From a virus, in the IMG/VR virus record IMGVR_UViG_3300046524_000088, positions 1 to 58,361 of that record: 58,361 nucleotides of DNA, one strand, 5' to 3'. Under the pieces are notes generated by a model. That model was given only the letters and a program-made list of their open reading frames with translations. It searched no databases and was not told the origin of the DNA. A program made the translations under genes and the position numbers. Of this stretch, positions 32,147 to 39,430 are shown piece after piece. Numbering within the stretch: the stretch's first letter is position 1; each line of letters begins with the position of its first letter.

Positions 32147-34318
32147 TCATGTTAAAACCTGAGTCAGCACCGTGATACTGATCGACGCGCTGTTCCATGC
32201 GCCCACCGCGTCAAAATACAAGGTCTGGCTGGCGCTTGTGCTGAAAAACTGTTTCAACAGTGAATCAGCGGGAACAAAGACGGTAGCATTGGCCCCCACG
32301 GCAACCGTAGCCAGCACATCGGTGCCGCCTGCTGTCGTCCCGATCTTCAGGCCGCCTGTGATCGCGTTGGCCGTTGAGTTGGCGATAGCGATCCCGGTGA
32401 TGACTTTGTTCGCGGACAACGCCAGCGTGAACGCGGCGGTTTGCTGCGCTTGCGCCGTGGGCGTGAGCTTATCGTCAAGCGAGGTAAGGAACCTGTTACC
32501 GCTGCGCTTGTTAATTCCGCCTGCTCCAGTTGAAAACCCGGAAGCTACCCCGTCAACGCTGCAATTGTCTACGTTGACGGTAAAACCTGCCTTTGCGTTG
32601 CTTATTCCGAAACCTGCACTGGCGTTCATACCGATTCGTACACCGCTCATTTCAAGCGTCGATAAATTGCTTGCTGCGCTGGTAATAGAAACGCCACCAC
32701 CGGTATTATCAACGCCACCAGCGACGCTAAGGAAAATATTACGCAGATAATATGCTGCTTGTGTCGAACCATCAAATACGATACCGTAGAATTCGCTGTT
32801 GCATCGGAGTTGGCAGCCTTCGGCGTAGGTGTTGTTGTACAGGCACCGCGTCACCGCTTCAATCGTTCCGCCCAGCACGGTGCTGCAACCGCCAACGCCG
32901 GTATTCAGATTACCGGTAGTGGTTGGGTTGATAACGGAACTGAAGCCATTTACCCCGTAACCAACCTGCAATGAACCCATGTTATTGCAGGTGTCGTTTT
33001 CGCTGTTATTTCCGCTATACGTCATTCCGGGGTGATTCGCGGCAGTCTCGATATTCCGAATAACGGAGGTGGCGACGCTATTCGAAGATGCGTATGCATC
33101 GACAATATTCCCGCGAGATTTAATGTCGTAACATTTATTCGAAGCGTCGGAGCTATTCCCGAATCGAATTACTTCTGACGAGAATGCCCGATCTTCTATT
33201 GTATTTGTTTCCCATATCACTTCATAAACTGCGGCATTTACGCCGGCATTGACTGGCTCGCCAGTGTTGTGCAGCGGGAACGTTGACAACAGCGATACGT
33301 GCTGTATCGGGTTGGCTGTACCATCGTCAAGCGTCGCCAAGCCCTTCGTGTCCATGTGGTGGATCTTGACTTTGCGAGTGATACCATTGACGCCATAGAC
33401 CGCGATTACCTCGTCGGTAGCCGTCTGCCGGAACTGACCCCCCTTGATTTCGATGTTTTCGGTAGCATAGCTATCGATCACCGATGCTGACAGCGATATG
33501 CCGGCGTTTGACGTGGTGCACAAGTTACGCACCCAGATGGCTGACCCAGTTTTTCCCTGAGTCAGGTTGTCTGCCTTGACATTGTCGATAACAACGTTTT
33601 TCACTCCAGCGTAAAGATCGAGACAGGTATCACATGAGACAGGTCGGCCGACAACACCACCAGTCCCAGTCAGGCTAGTGGTATTAATCGGCAGCGTCAC
33701 TGTGTTGACGCCAGTCGCGGTACCCACAAAGCCGTTGATGGCGCTTGCGATTGTACCCGTCACGCCGCTAACCATGGCCGGATCGCCGATGGTTATGCCG
33801 TGGGCGTTCGCCGTGATGGTGGTCGTGGCACCACCAGCGATAGACGAAATAGCCGTCGTGGCGCTAGTAGACAGCCCTCGGTTAGCTGTGATGTCTAGAT
33901 TCTGGAACAGGCCCTCACGTACATTTCCCATGCCGAGCAAGCTTTTTCCTGCGTTGAGCGTGTTGCGTGTGATCTTAATGTCCCGCAGCGATAAAGAATC
34001 TGCGGTCGAAACAAACCCGGTAGCGAAATTCGGATTGATTAGGGCAAACTGATTATTGAAGCCACTGAACGTGAACGACGGCAGCAGGACCAATTCCGTC
34101 TCGCCCAGGAAGCCATCCCAGTGCTGGAATGTGCATGTTGCTCCTAGTGCGATTTGCTTCGGCGGTAACAAAAGGTGTTTTCCGGCCGCGATGGCCTGCA
34201 AACTCAAACGGTTGATAAGGGCGGAATCGTCGTTGATCCCGTCAAAAAATCCACCACGCGCCTCGATGTAACCGAGGGAGACGTAGGGCGCACTCGGTGG
34301 AATAGCTGGAATCGCCAT
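32147..34318 (-). CDS. tailspike, right-handed beta-helix (pectate-lyase-like)
   Basis: A 723-residue protein. The start at 34318 has GGGAGC upstream. The N-terminus ends with GYIEARGGFFDGINDDSALI, the typical entry into phage pectate-lyase-fold spikes; the middle has regular beta-helix turns (IEIKGGQFR, VKIHHMDTKG). An Ig/FCCH-like insert (TTTITANAHGITIGDPAMVS) lies at about 165-230. The C-terminal domain (TAAFTLALSANKVITGIAIA...) is a beta-rich tip. It probably binds or degrades surface polysaccharide. The same frame remains open for 24 codons after the TGA stop. Confidence 0.75.
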   Translation of the reverse strand: MAIPAIPPSAPYVSLGYIEARGGFFDGINDDSALINRLSLQAIAAGKHLLLPPKQIALGATCTFQHWDGFLGETELVLLPSFTFSGFNNQFALINPNFATGFVSTADSLSLRDIKITRNTLNAGKSLLGMGNVREGLFQNLDITANRGLSTSATTAISSIAGGATTTITANAHGITIGDPAMVSGVTGTIASAINGFVGTATGVNTVTLPINTTSLTGTGGVVGRPVSCDTCLDLYAGVKNVVIDNVKADNLTQGKTGSAIWVRNLCTTSNAGISLSASVIDSYATENIEIKGGQFRQTATDEVIAVYGVNGITRKVKIHHMDTKGLATLDDGTANPIQHVSLLSTFPLHNTGEPVNAGVNAAVYEVIWETNTIEDRAFSSEVIRFGNSSDASNKCYDIKSRGNIVDAYASSNSVATSVIRNIETAANHPGMTYSGNNSENDTCNNMGSLQVGYGVNGFSSVINPTTTGNLNTGVGGCSTVLGGTIEAVTRCLYNNTYAEGCQLRCNSEFYGIVFDGSTQAAYYLRNIFLSVAGGVDNTGGGVSITSAASNLSTLEMSGVRIGMNASAGFGISNAKAGFTVNVDNCSVDGVASGFSTGAGGINKRSGNRFLTSLDDKLTPTAQAQQTAAFTLALSANKVITGIAIANSTANAITGGLKIGTTAGGTDVLATVAVGANATVFVPADSLLKQFFSTSASQTLYFDAVGAWNSASISITVLTQVLT

Positions 34319-34319
34319 G

Positions 34320-34748
34320 TTAGCTCCCGATGATAGTGAAGATATCGCCAGTCTGACCGTTGCAATAAATCTGGTTTGCATTGGTGACGGTGCTGGAGAC
34401 GGAATAGGGAGCAGCCTCACCGGGTTCCAGAATGTAGCCTGCATTTGCACCTGACGCACCCGCGACTGCATTGGTCACTGCGGAATTTGGCGCTGTCGTC
34501 TGTCGTAAGGCGCTGTTTCCTGCGAAGGATTTGACGATGGCGCCGTTCTTGATGGCATGTGATGGAAACGCAACTGCGGTGCCGCCAGCGGCAATGATGA
34601 TCTGATCGCAAAATGTGGTTGAACCACCGCCACCCGCGCCACTGGGATTAGACCCCGGCAAATATTTATCGGTCACGTCGTCATAGTACTGGTCTACGAT
34701 GATATGCCCGTTGGCATCGACAAGCTGCTGCGCGGTGGTTGCTGACAT
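34320..34748 (-). CDS. small structural protein coupled to the tailspike
   Basis: A 142-residue protein beginning MSATTAQQLVDANGHIIVDQ, with a Gly/Ser hinge (SGAGGGGS, about residues 36-43) and a beta-rich Thr/Ala/Asn domain ending TGDIFTIIGS. It lies one base upstream of the tailspike and shares its promoter. It may be a spike adaptor or head-surface protein. Confidence 0.55.
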   Translation of the reverse strand: MSATTAQQLVDANGHIIVDQYYDDVTDKYLPGSNPSGAGGGGSTTFCDQIIIAAGGTAVAFPSHAIKNGAIVKSFAGNSALRQTTAPNSAVTNAVAGASGANAGYILEPGEAAPYSVSSTVTNANQIYCNGQTGDIFTIIGS

Positions 34749-34776
34749 GGCAAACTCCTAGTTGAGATTGACTCGG

Positions 34777-34782
34777 ATTATA
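34777..34782 (-). promoter_or_regulatory. -10 box of the tailspike operon promoter
   Basis: Perfect minus-strand TATAAT followed by CCG, 28 bases before the first gene of the tailspike operon. The -35 region (TTTTCT-like) is weak, which would fit activation late in infection. It shares TATAATCCG with the box at 26700-26705. Confidence 0.55.
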
Positions 34783-34876
34783 CCGCTAGTTCCTACCAGA
34801 AAATTATGCGTGAGTCACTTCTTTTCGATGCATGGAAATCAATTTCCTCGGATCGTTGCTTTTTTATCTTTTCTTC

Positions 34877-34905
34877 TTGTGTTCGTCTGAGTGTTGATTT
34901 ATATT
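34877..34905 (+). promoter_or_regulatory. sigma70-type early promoter
   Basis: TTGTGT (34877-34882), a 17-base spacer and TATATT (34900-34905), facing the first early gene at 34973. It diverges from the tailspike promoter. The leader that follows carries a 14-base block repeated before the gene at 57038. Confidence 0.7.
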
Positions 34906-34939
34906 GAACACATGGCGACAACACATCGTCAGCAGGCTT

Positions 34940-34953
34940 AGCGCAACGGGCGC
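34940..34953 (+). repeat. leader repeat AGCGCAACGGGCGC, copy 1
   Basis: Identical in 14 of 14 bases to 57005-57018. Both copies lie in 5' leaders just before a GGAGAAGA ribosome site, and both leaders have CACATGG upstream. GCGC/GCGC can pair around the AACGG loop. Confidence 0.7.
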
Positions 34954-34972
34954 AGAAAAACAGGAGAAGAAT

Positions 34973-35137
34973 ATGAGCATTGAACAAAAAGGCGTACTGA
35001 TCGGCCAAATTATCACCCACCTGAAGTTCCATGCACAGGAACACAAAAAGGCGTTTGACGAAGGCAACACATTCTTCTCGCTGGCCTTCAAATCTGATGC
35101 TGAACTGAAGCGCATTGCAAAACTGGCAGGTTGCTAA
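34973..35137 (+). CDS. small early protein
   Basis: A 54-residue protein (MSIEQKGVLIGQIITHLKFH...), preceded by AGGAGAAGAAT. It is the first gene after the early promoter and likely among the first expressed. Helical; no family recognised. Takeover functions are typical of such genes but not shown here. Confidence 0.65.
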   Translation: MSIEQKGVLIGQIITHLKFHAQEHKKAFDEGNTFFSLAFKSDAELKRIAKLAGC

Positions 35138-35143
35138 ATCAAA

Positions 35144-35160
35144 CCCGCCAGTTTGGCGGG
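35144..35160 (+). other. hairpin between early genes
   Basis: CCCGCCA/TGGCGGG with a three-base loop and no T tract; the next ribosome site follows within 10 bases. RNA stability or partial termination is possible. Confidence 0.55.
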
Positions 35161-35179
35161 CTACTTGGAGAACAATAAA

Positions 35180-35353
35180 ATGAATCCTTTCCTCATCGCA
35201 GCCGTAGTCCTCGCCCTGTTCAGTGGCACGTTTTTCTTTATCGAGATCCGCCGCACGCTGAAAGAAAAGCGCATGGCCGCGCTGGAGTTCAAATTCCGCA
35301 CCTGCCAGATAACGCATGAAGAAATGGACGTGCTGGAGCGGTTGCGCAGCTGA
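35180..35353 (+). CDS. 57-residue single-pass membrane protein
   Basis: MNPFLIAAVVLALFSGTFFF... is one N-terminal membrane helix followed by a basic, then acidic, cytoplasmic tail (EIRRTLKEKR...). GGAG lies upstream at good spacing. Early position suggests a host-interaction protein; no family recognised. Confidence 0.65.
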   Translation: MNPFLIAAVVLALFSGTFFFIEIRRTLKEKRMAALEFKFRTCQITHEEMDVLERLRS

Positions 35354-35376
35354 TGCAATCGAAATTTTTCACCCAT

Positions 35377-35398
35377 AGCCGCGCTTGACGCGGCTTTC
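35377..35398 (+). terminator. weak terminator-like hairpin
   Basis: AGCCGCG/CGCGGCT stem with a five-base loop, followed by TTTCCC. The short T run suggests partial termination before the 232-residue gene. Confidence 0.5.
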
Positions 35399-35444
35399 CC
35401 ATTGAGAGGCTAGCCAACCGGCTAGAGAAACCTGAAAGCAGACC

Positions 35445-36143
35445 ATGGCACGACCAATTGAAACACCAATCACGGAAAATGATGGCAGTGCCATCGGCGG
35501 AACAGTCACCACCCATCCATCTTTCGCGCAAATCTCCGCTAGCCGCGTATCGGGTATGGCAAATCTGTACGGATCTGACTTCAATCATCAGAATTTCATC
35601 ACGATCCGCATTGCACCTAGCATGCTGCGCCGGACCCTCTCCAACGACTGGCCGAGCGCGAGTGTTGATACCTTAATTGAGGTCGAATTGAGTGAAGCCC
35701 AGTGGGCTACGTTCGTATCCAGCTTGAATGTTGGAGGCGGTCCCCAATGTACCCTGCGTCGGTACAACGGAAAATCCATCCCCGGACTTCCCGAGCCAGA
35801 GAGACGAGAGAAACAGTTCAAAGGAGAGGCTACCTACCGCATGCAAAAGGCAATCGATGACATCGAGGCATTGCGCCAAGAAATTAACGCCTCGAAGCTG
35901 TCTCAGAAGGATAAGAATGTGCTGCTGTCGAAGGCAAGTTCGATCCATGGGAACATCAGCGGAAACATCGCCTTCGTCCTCGACCAGTTCGGCGAGCACA
36001 TGGAGAAGACTGTAGAGAAAGCGAAGATCGAAATCAACGCCTACGCTACCAACACGCTGATGCGTGCAGGGCTAGATGCTCTGGGTGCAACTAAGCCTAC
36101 GCTGGAACTGTCCTACGCAGAATCTGAAGATATTAAGGAATAA
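35445..36143 (+). CDS. conserved phage protein of unknown function
   Basis: A 232-residue protein. The N-terminal half has the recurrent phage signature SFAQISASRVSG, LYGSDFNHQNFITIRI and LSEAQWATFVSSLNVGGG. The C-terminal half is a long coiled coil (EALRQEINASKLSQKDKNV...). I have seen this pattern in early regions of other phages, always without function. It might be a DNA- or protein-binding adaptor. Confidence 0.65.
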   Translation: MARPIETPITENDGSAIGGTVTTHPSFAQISASRVSGMANLYGSDFNHQNFITIRIAPSMLRRTLSNDWPSASVDTLIEVELSEAQWATFVSSLNVGGGPQCTLRRYNGKSIPGLPEPERREKQFKGEATYRMQKAIDDIEALRQEINASKLSQKDKNVLLSKASSIHGNISGNIAFVLDQFGEHMEKTVEKAKIEINAYATNTLMRAGLDALGATKPTLELSYAESEDIKE

Positions 36144-36162
36144 GAACTTAGCCAAAGAATAG

Positions 36163-36185
36163 AAGCCCGCTGCATGCGGGCTTTT
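36163..36185 (+). terminator. rho-independent terminator
   Basis: AAGCCCGC/GCGGGCTT stem, five-base loop TGCAT, followed by TTTT. It follows the 232-residue gene and may reduce expression of the HTH gene downstream. Confidence 0.75.
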
Positions 36186-36230
36186 CCACTGAGAAGGTAC
36201 GGCGCCGCCGACCAAGACAAGGAGATACGC

Positions 36231-36470
36231 ATGGACCATCCTGACATGAACCCGATTCTGGACCGCATCATGGTCGAGAAGGGCCTGAAAAACGATGCCG
36301 CACTGTCGCGCTTGCTGGATTGGTCACCGCCAGTAATCAGCAAACTGCGCCATGACAAGTTGCCGATCGGTCCGTCCACCATCCTGACGCTGGTGGAGCT
36401 GGGCGGCATTCCGTTGGAAGATATCCGCGCCGTGGTGCCGCGCCAGCGGTTAGGCCATGTCACCGCTTGA
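36231..36470 (+). CDS. HTH regulator, paralogue of the one at 47579
   Basis: A 79-residue protein (MDHPDMNPILDRIMVEKGLK...) with an HTH region LKNDAALSRLLDWSPPVISK followed by LRHDKLPIG. The regulator at 47579 shares LKNDAAL, VISK and RH in register, so the two are duplicates or related acquisitions. AAGGAG lies before the ATG. A Cro- or CI-like DNA-binding role is likely; target unknown. Confidence 0.7.
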   Translation: MDHPDMNPILDRIMVEKGLKNDAALSRLLDWSPPVISKLRHDKLPIGPSTILTLVELGGIPLEDIRAVVPRQRLGHVTA

Positions 36471-36720
36471 TCTTCCAGTTATCGGCCCGAACGTGCTGCC
36501 GCCTCTGAGCGACTTCACGGTTCGGGTCGTACCGGTTCTGCTGCTGGAATACTTGGCAGCGCATGGCCACGATGATGCCGCTCCTTCTTGGCATGACGCC
36601 GATGCAATCGAAGTGACCTATCGAGGCTTCTCATTATGGAACGGTGCACTCAGCGTCTACCGCAAGAACATTGATGCCAACATGGAAGCGGTGCGAGAGT
36701 TTCTCGGCTATCCCAAGTAG
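36457..36720 (+). CDS. hypothetical 87-residue protein
   Basis: Starts 14 bases inside the HTH gene in another frame, so translation is probably coupled. MSPLDLPVIGPNVLPPLSDF... is a soluble alpha/beta protein without recognised motif. It is the last plus-strand gene before the convergent terminator. Confidence 0.6.
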   Translation: MSPLDLPVIGPNVLPPLSDFTVRVVPVLLLEYLAAHGHDDAAPSWHDADAIEVTYRGFSLWNGALSVYRKNIDANMEAVREFLGYPK

Positions 36721-36737
36721 CCCAGCATACAGACGTG

Positions 36738-36776
36738 AAAAAGCCCGGCACCAATTCAAGTGTCGGGCTTTTCTTT
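36738..36776. terminator. bidirectional terminator between converging operons
   Basis: AAAAGCCCGGCAC (36739-36751) pairs with GTGTCGGGCTTTT (36760-36772), with A runs on one side and TTTTCTTTT on the other, so it can stop both the rightward early operon and the leftward accessory operon. Confidence 0.85.
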
Positions 36777-36797
36777 TGGCGGTGACTTGGGTTCAGG

Positions 36798-37208
36798 CTA
36801 ATTCGTGTCGGACTGGCTGATGAGCTTGGAGATCAGCGTGCAGTTGTCGTTCGACACCTCCGGCGCGCGTCCGGCCCAGGCGATCACGGTCTGGTAGTTC
36901 TGGCATTTGAAGTTAGCGCCCTTGGTGTTGATGTACAGGAACGGCGTCACGGACAGATAGTTGCGCCACAACGGATTCGCCTGCAGCTTGGATAGGCTGA
37001 TAGTGCCGCTGTGCTTCACGCCGTCGTAGTCGATGATGTACGGGTCGTTCTGGGCGAAGTTGATGTAGCGCGCCGTCTCCAGGTCGACCAGTTCCTGCTT
37101 GCCTTGAAGGCGGAACTGGCTGTTGAGGATGGCGGTCTGCTGCTGGGCGAAGGCTTGGCCGATGCAGGCAGCGAGTGCGAAAGCGACGATCAGTTTGATG
37201 CTTTTCAT
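36798..37208 (-). CDS. exported periplasmic protein (moron candidate)
   Basis: A 136-residue protein with a clear Sec signal peptide: MKSIKLIVAFALAACIGQAF and cleavage after AFA. The mature part has a Cys pair (FKCQNYQ and NDNCTL) likely to form a disulfide in the periplasm. AAGGAG precedes the ATG at 37208. It is the last gene of the accessory operon. A lysogenic-conversion or superinfection role is conceivable but not indicated by any motif. Confidence 0.65.
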   Translation of the reverse strand: MKSIKLIVAFALAACIGQAFAQQQTAILNSQFRLQGKQELVDLETARYINFAQNDPYIIDYDGVKHSGTISLSKLQANPLWRNYLSVTPFLYINTKGANFKCQNYQTVIAWAGRAPEVSNDNCTLISKLISQSDTN

Positions 37209-37276
37209 GGGATGCTCCTTGGTGATGCTGCGCAAGCCGGCGCAGCGGCGGTATAGTGCTCTTTGGTAGTGGCGGA

Positions 37277-37762
37277 TTACGGTACCAGCACCCAGTCGTC
37301 GGCCAGCGTGTCGCCGATGCTTGGCGACCATGTGCTGACAGTTTCATCCGCGCCTTTGATGGCGATGTAGGGGTTATACGGCACGATGCCATCGGCACCA
37401 AAGTAGGACTTTGCCGCTCCAGTCTGCGCCGGGTAGCTGTTGCCGGGGACCAGGTAGACGAACAGGCCCTTACCGTTCCAGCCTGCGCGTGCCAGCTTGA
37501 GTCCCTTCTTCAGCGCCTCAATCGCCAAGCCGAACGACAGTCCATCGGTGGAGCGATATGCAGCTTCGAACTGCTCCTTTGGCGACCAGCTCACATAGCC
37601 AGCGTGCGATGGAACGTTCGGCTTTCCGCCGTCCAGATATTCGACCAGATAGCCATCATCCTCGCCGTTCTCGTCGGCGGGCAGCGTCCAGCCACGGAAA
37701 GCATTGTAAGCGGCGCTGGTCATTGCTTCCGCGTTGATAATCTTGGTGCCGATATATTGCAT
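37277..37762 (-). CDS. Tad2-like (DUF2829) protein, candidate Thoeris anti-defence
   Basis: A 161-residue protein in two parts. The N-terminal part (about 1-72) has YIGTKIINAEAMTSAAYNAF, GYLVEYLDGG and GYVSWSPKEQFEAAYR, a domain often preceding DUF2829. The C-terminal part (about 75-161) matches DUF2829: FGLAIEALKKGLKLARAGWN, PYIAIKGADE and WSPSIGDTLADDWVLV. DUF2829 contains Tad2, which sequesters signalling nucleotides of Thoeris and, in some homologues, of CBASS. The small-domain match is strong; anti-defence activity here is inference. Confidence 0.75.
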   Translation of the reverse strand: MQYIGTKIINAEAMTSAAYNAFRGWTLPADENGEDDGYLVEYLDGGKPNVPSHAGYVSWSPKEQFEAAYRSTDGLSFGLAIEALKKGLKLARAGWNGKGLFVYLVPGNSYPAQTGAAKSYFGADGIVPYNPYIAIKGADETVSTWSPSIGDTLADDWVLVP

Positions 37763-37811
37763 GGTATTTCCTTTTCAGTTGTTCCAGCGTCCGGCTGGCG
37801 CGGTACTGCGG

Positions 37812-38612
37812 TTATTGTTTCTCGACCTGCTGCGCATGGTCCATGCCGCTCAGCGCTGCTTTCAGGTACGCAACCGGCACGGCAAGCTGCCCTTCTGCAT
37901 CGCCCAATTCTGGCGGAAGGCGGACATCGTTCATTTCGCAGTGATAGATTTGCTGCTCGATGGCGTGTTTCAGAGCCGCATCGCGCCCGCTGTCCTGCGC
38001 TACCTTAGCGGCAGCGGGAGGGGCTGTGTAGGGAGTAACGCGAGACAGCAACTTATCGCCGTAGACCGAAGCATTCACTGTAGGGCCTGTTTGGCGTAAC
38101 ACTTCATGCCATGCGTTGCCGTCGTGCAGTCGCACCAGAATATCGCTGCCAGCGCTATCAAGCCAAACTGCACATACGGCCATGCTCGGATGTTCCGGCA
38201 CCGGCACCGCCTCTACGCTGGCGCGACCCGCTGCAAACGCTTGTCGTGCTACCACTTCGCCAATGGTCTGACCCATCGTCGGCCACCACTCCTCGAAGGA
38301 TATCGCCTTTACGCTGGCGCGCTGGGCGATGGCGGCGCGGATCGCGCTGAAGTCCTCTTGCAACTGCTTGACGGCGTTGCGCGTGTCGGCGAAATCACGA
38401 TGGCAGAGCGCGAAGCCTAAGCCCATGTCGAACGTCGTCAACAGCGTTTCCAGATCATCCACCGCCCCCACTGGCGCAGCCTGTACCTGCGATGCCAGCG
38501 CGGCGCGGAGATCAGCGATTTCATCGTCCTTGAACTGGTCTTCGCGTTTTGCTTTTGTGCCGGTGGCGAAGTGTTCGCGCTGCCGCTCCTGCCATGTCTT
38601 GATCGTTTCCAT
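37812..38612 (-). CDS. Ea22-like accessory protein
   Basis: A 266-residue Ala/Glu/Arg-rich protein: helical N-terminal half (METIKTWQERQREHFATGTK...), a recurring phrase of this phage protein type (SFEEWWPTMGQTIGEVVARQ...FAAGRASVE), and a helical C-terminus. Such modular accessory proteins, often called Ea22-like, are frequent in phages of Proteobacteria and have no settled function. AGGAG precedes the ATG. Confidence 0.55.
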   Translation of the reverse strand: METIKTWQERQREHFATGTKAKREDQFKDDEIADLRAALASQVQAAPVGAVDDLETLLTTFDMGLGFALCHRDFADTRNAVKQLQEDFSAIRAAIAQRASVKAISFEEWWPTMGQTIGEVVARQAFAAGRASVEAVPVPEHPSMAVCAVWLDSAGSDILVRLHDGNAWHEVLRQTGPTVNASVYGDKLLSRVTPYTAPPAAAKVAQDSGRDAALKHAIEQQIYHCEMNDVRLPPELGDAEGQLAVPVAYLKAALSGMDHAQQVEKQ

Positions 38613-38626
38613 GGTGCTGCTCCTAT

Positions 38627-38827
38627 TTATGTGGTTGACAGCGCGGCGATTGCAGCAGCTCGGCAGTTATCGCATAGCACGAGGCGTCCACCTTGCAGCG
38701 CATTGTAGGCGGCGTGGTCTAGGTTGACGAAAGTCCATTCGAACTGGTCGGTACTGCGTCCGCACCACGTTTGGTTTTTCTTGTCGGCATGCGTATGCTG
38801 CACACATTTGACGTAGTCAGGTCTCAT
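38627..38827 (-). CDS. small zinc-binding-like protein
   Basis: A 66-residue protein with CVQHTH, WCGR and CDNCR, a plausible single zinc site. AGGAATCATC precedes the ATG. The motif T(F/W)VNLDHAAYNALQGGRLV looks conserved, but I cannot name a family. Confidence 0.6.
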   Translation of the reverse strand: MRPDYVKCVQHTHADKKNQTWCGRSTDQFEWTFVNLDHAAYNALQGGRLVLCDNCRAAAIAALSTT

Positions 38828-38857
38828 GATGATTCCTATTTGTTGAGGGCGCGGATG

Positions 38858-39430
38858 CTAAGCTGTATAGCTCATCAAAGCTACATAGACGCGAGGATCA
38901 ATCGCACTTTGATGCTTCTTCGCTAGCTCTTTGATGATTGATTCCTTTGCTACGTTATAGGCTAAAGATGCCTGCTCAGCAGTATCAAAATACCCTAGAT
39001 GCACGCCTTTGCCATTTCGTGACACTTCCGCGCAAAATTGGCGCTCTATTTTCCTTGGAACTTTGCGAACGCCAAGCGGCAAATCATTTGGCATATCTCT
39101 CCTGCGAACGCAACCAGTTAACGCTTTGTTTATCTCTCGCGGCACAAACGCACAGGTATCTGGTCCGTAGACTCGATTGCCCCTCACCAGAATATCTTTG
39201 TCTATCTCAAATCCTTGCGATGATGCTCCTATCTGTTCAAGTGCCCACGTGGCAAAATCAGCGAATCGATGAAAGCGAGAATCAATAGTGCAGCCGATAT
39301 AATCTTTTCGCTGGTGCTTCTTGTGATAGCAGCGCTGAAACATATGTGTCCAAACGATGTATAGAGGGTGGCGGGCGCATGTGATTGGACCAGTACCGTC
39401 GAATACCTTGAAAGAGCACCAGTCATTCAT
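38858..39430 (-). CDS. HNH/AP2-type homing endonuclease
   Basis: A 190-residue protein with the N-terminal pattern HPLYIVWTHMFQRCYHKKHQ, FHRFADFATWALEQ, ILVRGNRVYGPDTCAFVP (the HNH-like zinc/metal region) and a C-terminal AP2-like DNA-binding domain (VHLGYFDTAEQASLAYNVAK, KELAKKHQ). Such genes are selfish insertions in many phages. It overlaps the preceding gene by eight bases and sits inside the accessory operon. Somewhat more A/T-rich than its neighbours. Confidence 0.8.
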   Translation of the reverse strand: MNDWCSFKVFDGTGPITCARHPLYIVWTHMFQRCYHKKHQRKDYIGCTIDSRFHRFADFATWALEQIGASSQGFEIDKDILVRGNRVYGPDTCAFVPREINKALTGCVRRRDMPNDLPLGVRKVPRKIERQFCAEVSRNGKGVHLGYFDTAEQASLAYNVAKESIIKELAKKHQSAIDPRVYVALMSYTA

